The notes under the pieces were generated by a model. That model was not told the DNA's origin. It did no database searches and worked only from the letters and a program-made list of their open reading frames with translations. From assembly GCA_016795325.1 (NCBI GenBank), contig JAEUHY010000012.1, forward strand, positions 310,001-374,000: a DNA stretch of 64,000 bases, written 5' to 3'. Positions 58,808 through 64,000 of the stretch are shown in pieces; the first letter of the stretch is position 1; every line of letters starts with the position of its first letter. A program made the translations under genes and the position numbers. Origin of the DNA: Planctomycetota bacterium (GTDB taxonomy: Bacteria > Planctomycetota > UBA1135 > GCA-002686595).

Positions 58808-60652
58808 ATGGAATTCGACTCGATCTGGCGCAGCGTGTTGATGGTGCTCGGCATCGGGCTGGTGATCTTTGTTCACGAGCTGGGCCACTTCATCGCCGCG
58901 CGCCTGTGCGGCGTGCGCGTCGAAACGTTCAGCCTCGGGTTCGGGCCGAAGCTCTTGGGATGGCGGCGCGGCGACACGGTCTACCAACTCGCGCTGCTGC
59001 CGATCGGCGGCTTCGTCCGCATGGCGGGCGAAGAACGCCTCGCCAACGAAGGCCGCCCCGCGCCCGATGACTTGCGCGCGAAGACCGTCGGTCAGCGCTT
59101 CTTCATCTACTCCGGCGGCGTGCTGATGAACGTGGTGTTCGCGTTGCTCGCGATGCCGCTGGTGCTGTTCCTCGGCGTGTCCTTCAGCGCGCCTGTCGTC
59201 GGCTGGGTCGAGCCCGGCAGCCCGGCGTGGCACGCACGCGTGACTCCCGGCGCGCGGATCGTTTCGGTGAACGAAGCGCCGATCGCGTCCTTCGATTTCG
59301 TCGAGCACGAGGTCGCGCTCGGCGCTTCCAACCCCGCGCAGGTCGTCGTCGTCGACCCGGGCAAGAGCGAAACGCGGACGCACGTCATCACGCCGCGCTA
59401 TCGCGACGACATCGGCATCTACACGATCGGCGTGCGTTCGGGCGCGGACCGCGACGGAGCGATCGCCGTGGCGCCTGACTCCGCCGCCAGCGAGGCGGGC
59501 CTGAGCGACGAGGATCGGATCCTGAGCGTCGCGTGCGAAGCGCCCGAGCTGCCGCTCGACCAGCAGCTCGCGCTGGCGACTGCGCAGGGCGGCCCGGTGG
59601 AGCTCCAAGTGCAGCGCGAAGGACAAGCTCCGCGCACGGTGCGCGTGACGCCCACGACCAAGCAGCGCGAGGATCGCCGCATGCTCGGCGTCGGTCCCAG
59701 CGCGGACCGCGTCAAGGATCTGCGCGCGAGCCCGCTCGTCGATGCGCTCGGCCTGCGCGTGGGCGACCGCGTGCTGCGTGTCAACGGCCAGGCGCTGCAC
59801 CGGCCGCTCGATCTTCACCTGGGCCTGCTGCGTGGCAGCGACGCCACGCGTGTGCTCGTCGAACGCGCGGGCGAACGAGTCAACCTCGAGATGCGCGGAC
59901 TCGCGCGCGCTGAGGCGCTCGAGTTGGCGAACGACATCGCGCTCGAATTCGCCGAGCGCGCCGTTGCGATCTACCTCCTGCAGAACGCGAGCGTGCGCGG
60001 CGTGCTCCAGGACGGCGATCGCATCCTGATGGTCGACGGCGTGCCGATCGGAGGCTGGGACGAGTTCCTGCCGGTGGTGCAGGGCGCGGCCAAGGACGAT
60101 CAGAGCCTGCTCGTCAAGGTCGCGCGAGAGAGCGCCGACGGCAGCGTCGAGACCCGCGAGCTGACCGTTTCGCCGGGACCGGCGAGCGACATCCTCTACG
60201 GATTCGCGCAACGCGAGGCGATGTACACCTACCGCGCCAGCGGCGCCCTCGAAGCGCTGCAGGTCGGCGTGCAAGCCAACTGGAAGTTCGCGCGCGACAC
60301 CTGGTCGATGGTCAAGCGCATGCTGCAGGGCGAGGTCTCGAGCAAGAACATGGGCGGGATCATCTCGATCGGAGTGGTCTCGTACTCCTGGTCGGAGCAC
60401 GGCGTGCTGAAGCTGCTGTTCTTCCTGTGCATGCTCAGCATCAACCTCGCCTTCATCAATGTGCTGCCGATTCCCCTCCTGGACGGCGGCCACCTGTTCT
60501 TCCTCGTGATCGAGAAGCTGCAAGGTCGGCCCGTGTCGGAGCGCGTGTTCGGCTACAGCCAAGTCGTCGGCCTCGTGCTGATCCTGACGCTGCTCGTGTA
60601 CGTGACGTACAACGACATCATGCGCTGGAGCGGCTTGCTGAGCGGTTCGTGA
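58808..60652 (+). CDS. rseP: Site-2 zinc metalloprotease RseP with several PDZ domains
   Basis: 614 aa, longer than E. coli RseP (450). The zinc site HELGH is at residues 23-27 in the first transmembrane helix, and the third ligand in LPIPLLDGGH at about 552-561. Between them lie at least three PDZ-like segments (PGARIVSVNEAPIASFDFVE, GLRVGDRVLRVNGQALHRPL, VLQDGDRILMVDGVPIGGWD) rather than the usual two. Cleaves transmembrane anti-sigma factors within the membrane. It overlaps the following gene by 4 bp (GTGA). Confidence 0.94.
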   Translation: MEFDSIWRSVLMVLGIGLVIFVHELGHFIAARLCGVRVETFSLGFGPKLLGWRRGDTVYQLALLPIGGFVRMAGEERLANEGRPAPDDLRAKTVGQRFFIYSGGVLMNVVFALLAMPLVLFLGVSFSAPVVGWVEPGSPAWHARVTPGARIVSVNEAPIASFDFVEHEVALGASNPAQVVVVDPGKSETRTHVITPRYRDDIGIYTIGVRSGADRDGAIAVAPDSAASEAGLSDEDRILSVACEAPELPLDQQLALATAQGGPVELQVQREGQAPRTVRVTPTTKQREDRRMLGVGPSADRVKDLRASPLVDALGLRVGDRVLRVNGQALHRPLDLHLGLLRGSDATRVLVERAGERVNLEMRGLARAEALELANDIALEFAERAVAIYLLQNASVRGVLQDGDRILMVDGVPIGGWDEFLPVVQGAAKDDQSLLVKVARESADGSVETRELTVSPGPASDILYGFAQREAMYTYRASGALEALQVGVQANWKFARDTWSMVKRMLQGEVSSKNMGGIISIGVVSYSWSEHGVLKLLFFLCMLSINLAFINVLPIPLLDGGHLFFLVIEKLQGRPVSERVFGYSQVVGLVLILTLLVYVTYNDIMRWSGLLSGS

Positions 60653-61569
60653 ACTGGCTGGCCTGGGGACGCGCGCTGCGTTTGTCGCTCGCGCCGTCGG
60701 CGCTCGCCGATGTCGCCGCGGGCGCGCTGGTCGCAGGCGCTGGGGAAGCCCCGCCGTTCGAGCGTTGGTGGCCGCTGCTGCTTGCGAGCTCGTGCGTGTA
60801 CCACGCAGGGATGGCGTTCAACGACTACGCCGATCGTGCGCACGACGCGGCGACACGCCCTGATCGGCCGGTGCCCAGCGGCGCCGTCAGCGCGCGCGCA
60901 CTGCGGGTGCTCGGGTTCGTGCTGCTCGCCGTGTCGATCGGTAGTGCGGCGCTCGTCGGCGCGCGGGCGGCTGTGTGGGTTGCCGGCATGGCGGCGCTCG
61001 TACTGATCTACGACTTCGGTCCGCGTGGCGCGTGGCGCGGCCCGCTGCTGCTCGGCGCGTGCCGCGCTTCGAACCTCGCACTCGGTTTGTTCTTCGCGAG
61101 CGAGGAGCGCTACTTTTCGTACTTTCCGACGGAGTGGATGCTGGCGCCCCTCGCGTATGGCGCCTACGTCGTCGCAGCTTCGCGCGTCGCGCGCTTGGAA
61201 GACCGCGCCGCCGAGTCGGAGCACGGCGCTCCGGCGCGCGGCGCCGCGCTCTCCGCCGCGCTGCTTCTGCTCGCTCCCGCGTTCGTGCAGGTCCACGCCG
61301 AACCGCCCGTCGGCGTGTCGTGGCCGGCGCTCGCACTCGCCGCGCTTGCTGCGTGGCCGCTGTTCGCGGCGGCTCTCCGCACGCAGCGTTGGACGCCCGC
61401 GGACTGTGGTCGGTTCACCGGCATGGCGCTGCGCCGACTGCTCGTGTTCAGCGCCGCACTTGTGCTGGCGCATCGTGGAGCGTCGAACGACGCGTTGTAC
61501 GTAGCTGCGGCGATCCTCGCGGGCTTCCCGTTGTCCGCGGCCCTACGGCGCGTGTTCCCGCCGACGTAG
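60649..61569 (+). CDS. UbiA-family prenyltransferase-like membrane protein
   Basis: 306 aa from the GTG that overlaps the rseP stop. Eight to nine hydrophobic segments. The first Asp-rich motif NDYADRAHDAATRPDRPVPS (58-77) is the UbiA signature (NDxxD). The second (DxxxD) is less clear, at YDFGPRGA. Family members join polyprenyl chains to aromatic or other acceptors (quinones, haem O, lipids). The acceptor here is unknown; SCO-type 4-hydroxybenzoate or geranylgeranylglycerol-phosphate transfer are both possible. Coupled with rseP and dxr. Confidence 0.83.
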   Translation: MNWLAWGRALRLSLAPSALADVAAGALVAGAGEAPPFERWWPLLLASSCVYHAGMAFNDYADRAHDAATRPDRPVPSGAVSARALRVLGFVLLAVSIGSAALVGARAAVWVAGMAALVLIYDFGPRGAWRGPLLLGACRASNLALGLFFASEERYFSYFPTEWMLAPLAYGAYVVAASRVARLEDRAAESEHGAPARGAALSAALLLLAPAFVQVHAEPPVGVSWPALALAALAAWPLFAAALRTQRWTPADCGRFTGMALRRLLVFSAALVLAHRGASNDALYVAAAILAGFPLSAALRRVFPPT

Positions 61570-61596
61570 TCCGTCACCGCGGCGTCGGCGCGCGCC

Positions 61597-62907
61597 TCAC
61601 TTGGCGTCCGAGCGGACCCGCTCGTCCAGCCAGCGCAGCGCGTCTTCGCGCGCCACGAACACGCCGTCGAGCTGCAGGGTCTCCGCGAGCTCGAGCGTCT
61701 GCTTCCAAAGCGGCCCCTTGGCGAGCCCGCTGCGCAGAAGGTCGTCGCTGGTGAGCAACGGCGCCGGTCGAAGCTCGTCCGCGCGCAGCGACTCGGCCCA
61801 CGCGCGCCATACGGCGAGCGCGTTGACGTCCTCGCCGCGCGCGCGGCGCCAGGCGGACAACGCCGCGAACGCCGCGGGCCACGCTGCGTCGCGCACGAGC
61901 TTGATCCGCGCCGAACGCGGTGTCGCGGAGTCGGCCGACAGGCGCCACCACTCCTGCGCCGCGCGCCAGGCGCCCGCCACCGCGTCGCTCAACTCGCGCG
62001 ATGGCTTGAGCGCGGCGAGCAGTTGACGCGCCCTGGAGTGCGCTGCGGCGTCGGAACTCGCGCGGCCCCAGGCCGCGTCGAACACGACTGCGAACCCAGC
62101 GACGGGGCCGGGCGAAGGCCCGAGCTGTTCGAGCGCGTTCCAGCGCTCGGAGAGAGCACCCGCTGCGACGTCGGCTGCGCACAGCGTCGACAGCCCTGGG
62201 CAGAGCGCCTCCACCAGTTGCGCCGACTCGAGCAGGCGCCAGGCGCGCGCGCTCGCCGGACGTTGGAAGATCAGCGACAGCTCGGCAAGCCGCCGCTCGG
62301 CGCTGACTCCGCGCAACGCAGCGGAACTTTCGCGCGCGCCGGCCAGCGTGGCGGCTTCGATCTCCAACCCGTGCGCCGCGGCCAAACGCGCCATGCGCAC
62401 CAGCCGCAGGCCGTCCTCTGCGAAACGTTCGCGCGGCGCCCCCACCGTGCGCAGCACGCGCCGCTCGAGGTCGAGCAGACCGCCGGTCGGGTCGACCACG
62501 CCGCCCTCGAGCGGGTCGAGGTACAGCGCATTGCAGGTGAAGTCGCGCCGCGCGGCGTCGTCCTCGAGGCGCGTGCCGAACTGCACTTCGTCGGGCCGCC
62601 GAGCGTCGGCGTGTCCGCGTTCGCTGCGGAACGTCGTGACCTGCGCTTCGACGCCGGCGTGCACGACGATGATCGTTCCGAACGCCTTGCCCACCGCGAT
62701 GGTGTGTTCGAACGAGGCCTGCACTTCGTCGGGCGTGGCGTCGGTCGCGAAGTCGACGTCCTTGGGCGGCTTGCCGAGCGCGAGATCGCGCACGGCGCCG
62801 CCGACGAGCCAAGCTTGCCAGCCGCGCGCGCGCAGCCGTTGTGCGATGGCGAGCGTCGCTGCGTGCAGATCGGGCGCGAGGCGCGCCAGCGTCGGACGTT
62901 CGAGCAT
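61597..62907 (-). CDS. cca: tRNA nucleotidyltransferase (CCA-adding enzyme)
   Basis: 436 aa. Head domain LVGGAVRDLALGKPPKDVDFA (from residue 34; last 20 shown with GG at 36-37) and metal-binding DVD (50-52), then RRDFTCNALYLDPLEGGVVD, PRERFAEDGLRLVRMARLAA and the neck region. Adds or repairs CCA at tRNA 3' ends. It lacks the basic tail of the 16233-17624 paralogue, and tRNA-Leu(CAA) in this window needs CCA addition, so this one is the better CCA enzyme. It converges with the UbiA-like gene, 27 bp apart. Confidence 0.85.
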   Translation of the reverse strand: MLERPTLARLAPDLHAATLAIAQRLRARGWQAWLVGGAVRDLALGKPPKDVDFATDATPDEVQASFEHTIAVGKAFGTIIVVHAGVEAQVTTFRSERGHADARRPDEVQFGTRLEDDAARRDFTCNALYLDPLEGGVVDPTGGLLDLERRVLRTVGAPRERFAEDGLRLVRMARLAAAHGLEIEAATLAGARESSAALRGVSAERRLAELSLIFQRPASARAWRLLESAQLVEALCPGLSTLCAADVAAGALSERWNALEQLGPSPGPVAGFAVVFDAAWGRASSDAAAHSRARQLLAALKPSRELSDAVAGAWRAAQEWWRLSADSATPRSARIKLVRDAAWPAAFAALSAWRRARGEDVNALAVWRAWAESLRADELRPAPLLTSDDLLRSGLAKGPLWKQTLELAETLQLDGVFVAREDALRWLDERVRSDAK

Positions 62908-62946
62908 GCTTGCAGCGTACCCATCGAGCAGCGCACAATCCGCCGC

Positions 62947-63459
62947 GTGAAACTTGCTGATTCATCGCGGACTCCGGCGCGCGCTCGGGCCGGTCGCTTG
63001 CACTGGGCCGACGCCGCTGTGCTGACCGCCGTGGGAGTCGTCGTGTTGCTCGTCTCGCTGCCGCGGCTGCGCGAATTCGCGCTGCGCGAGAACGAAGCCG
63101 ACGCTCGACGTTTGACGGCGCGCCTGGGCGAGTTGTGCGAGCGTCAGCAGGCTGCGCCGGTGCGCGACCTCGGTGCGCTGCTCGCCAGCGAACAGCAGTT
63201 GCTGCAGCGTCTCGACGATGCGGATTGGCTCGAGGATGGCGCCGTGCTGCGTCGCCACGGCTACCTTTTCGGCCTTGCGCCGGACGGACAGTCGGTGGTC
63301 GCGTGGCCCTGGGAGCACGGGCGGACCGGCGTTCAGGTGTACCGGAGCGCGCACGAGAAGCTCGAGGGCCATCCCAATCCGGGCGGCGCGTGGAGCGGAC
63401 TCGCCTCGCCGCCGCCGCAGGCGAGCGACGATCCGCTGTGGCGACCTGTCGCGCCTTGA
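62947..63459 (+). CDS. Small single-pass membrane protein, unknown
   Basis: 170 aa from a GTG at 62947. After a basic N-terminus (SRTPARARAGRLHW) comes one transmembrane helix (AAVLTAVGVVVLLVSLP) running into a charged helix (LREFALRENEADARRLTARL) and a C-terminal soluble part (YLFGLAPDGQSVVAWPWEHG). The shape recalls type II secretion or pseudopilin-like proteins, but the GFTLIE motif is missing. Divergent from the cca gene, 39 bp apart. Function unknown. Confidence 0.6.
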   Translation: MKLADSSRTPARARAGRLHWADAAVLTAVGVVVLLVSLPRLREFALRENEADARRLTARLGELCERQQAAPVRDLGALLASEQQLLQRLDDADWLEDGAVLRRHGYLFGLAPDGQSVVAWPWEHGRTGVQVYRSAHEKLEGHPNPGGAWSGLASPPPQASDDPLWRPVAP

Positions 63460-63637
63460 CGCGCTGACGTTGTGTTCTCGCGCGCCTCAGCGCGTTGAGT
63501 TGAAGTCCCGCGGGCCCTGGCGCGATGCGTCGCTGGCTGCGCAGCTTCGCGCTGCATGTTCCGAGACTTCGGCGTCCGGCGCGAACGTCAGCGCTCCGCC
63601 GTCGCTCGGCGCGCACTCGGCGCCCAGCGAGCGCGCG

Positions 63638-64000
63638 TCAGCGCGGTCCGGGGTAGGCGCGCCACATCAGGCACTGCAACGCCACGCGCACCTGAGGCTG
63701 TTCGACGCGCAGCACGGCGCGTTTGAGCACCGGGGCCGCCTGCTCCACCGTGGTGAGCAACGTGAGTTGTTCGGCGCAGAAGAGCAACTCGTGCGGCGCG
63801 AGCGCGCCGTCCTCCACCAGCCGCAGCACCTCGCGCGCGGCGAAGCTCGAGCGGCTCACGGTGAGCGTTTCGAGCAGGTCCAGACGCAGCAGCGGGTCGC
63901 TGGTCTGCGCCAGCTCCGCAGCCGCCACTCGCTGGCCGCTCTCACCCAGGTTGCCGACCAAGCGCAGCAAGTAGCGCCGTGCGGGAAGTCCCTTGACCAG
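63638..64000 (-). CDS. HEAT-like repeat protein, C-terminal part (runs off window)
   Basis: The frame stays open to base 64000, so the N-terminus lies outside. The visible 120 residues are all helical, with HEAT-like pairs (GESGQRVAAAELAQTSDPLL, EVLRLVEDGALAPHEL, VLKRAVLRVEQPQVRVALQC). No catalytic motif. It ends in AYPGPR. The 178 bp between it and the 62947-63459 gene hold nothing recognisable. Confidence 0.6.
   Translation of the reverse strand: MVKGLPARRYLLRLVGNLGESGQRVAAAELAQTSDPLLRLDLLETLTVSRSSFAAREVLRLVEDGALAPHELLFCAEQLTLLTTVEQAAPVLKRAVLRVEQPQVRVALQCLMWRAYPGPR

Overview
This is a GC-rich, gene-dense stretch of a bacterial chromosome carrying mostly housekeeping genes. The lineage is probably Planctomycetota (PVC superphylum). 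This is an inference from several features together: a chlamydial-size GreA with a long N-terminal extension, a eukaryotic-type UDP-sugar pyrophosphorylase, secreted HEAT-repeat and carboxypeptidase-regulatory-like proteins, many exported proteins that I cannot assign, and frequent GTG starts. There are no rRNA genes, insertion sequences, phage genes or CRISPR arrays.

Layout. 1-3750 (minus strand): tRNA-Asn, gluQ, ahcY and an ArsR-HTH/methyltransferase fusion that resembles the SAH regulator SahR, with an AT-rich inverted repeat over its promoter. 3996-7494: two unassigned secreted proteins. 7556-18882: long GreA, an RlmI-like rRNA methyltransferase, a degenerate amidohydrolase, a dihydrouridine synthase, a poly(A)-polymerase-like nucleotidyltransferase, tRNA-Trp and rsmG. 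18905-26464: two tiny membrane ORFs, a 16-bp tandem repeat, tRNA-Leu(CAG), smpB followed by tmRNA with a very strong terminator, transketolase, a lipoprotein, a UPF0104-type membrane protein and a PfkB kinase. 26689-31304: recA and alaS.

31363-41541 is a lipid and envelope-precursor cluster: rpmF, plsX, fabH, fabD, fabG, acpP, fabF, a small conserved-looking protein, a UAP1-like pyrophosphorylase, ddl and dapB. It links acyl-chain synthesis to UDP-sugar, D-Ala-D-Ala and diaminopimelate supply. 41643-45818 holds tRNA-Leu(CAA), a ChpT-like histidine phosphotransferase candidate, a NifU C-domain protein and unassigned proteins. 45874-49498 is sdhCAB. 49602-52150 is a secreted HEAT-repeat protein behind a near-perfect sigma-54 promoter. 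52208-57408 (minus) has a TPR-like protein, a membrane/spermidine-synthase fusion, a hydrolase-fold protein whose nucleophile is replaced, and a zinc-ribbon/Nudix/PurM fusion. 57558-61569 is dxr, rseP and a UbiA-like prenyltransferase. The window ends with a second tRNA nucleotidyltransferase, a small membrane protein and a truncated HEAT-like gene.

Most promising for follow-up: the SahR-like operon with its visible operator, the Nudix-PurM fusion, the sigma-54 promoter of the HEAT-repeat protein, and the ChpT-like/NifU pair. I did not find a clear multi-gene undescribed system. All assignments come from reading motifs and have not been checked by database search.
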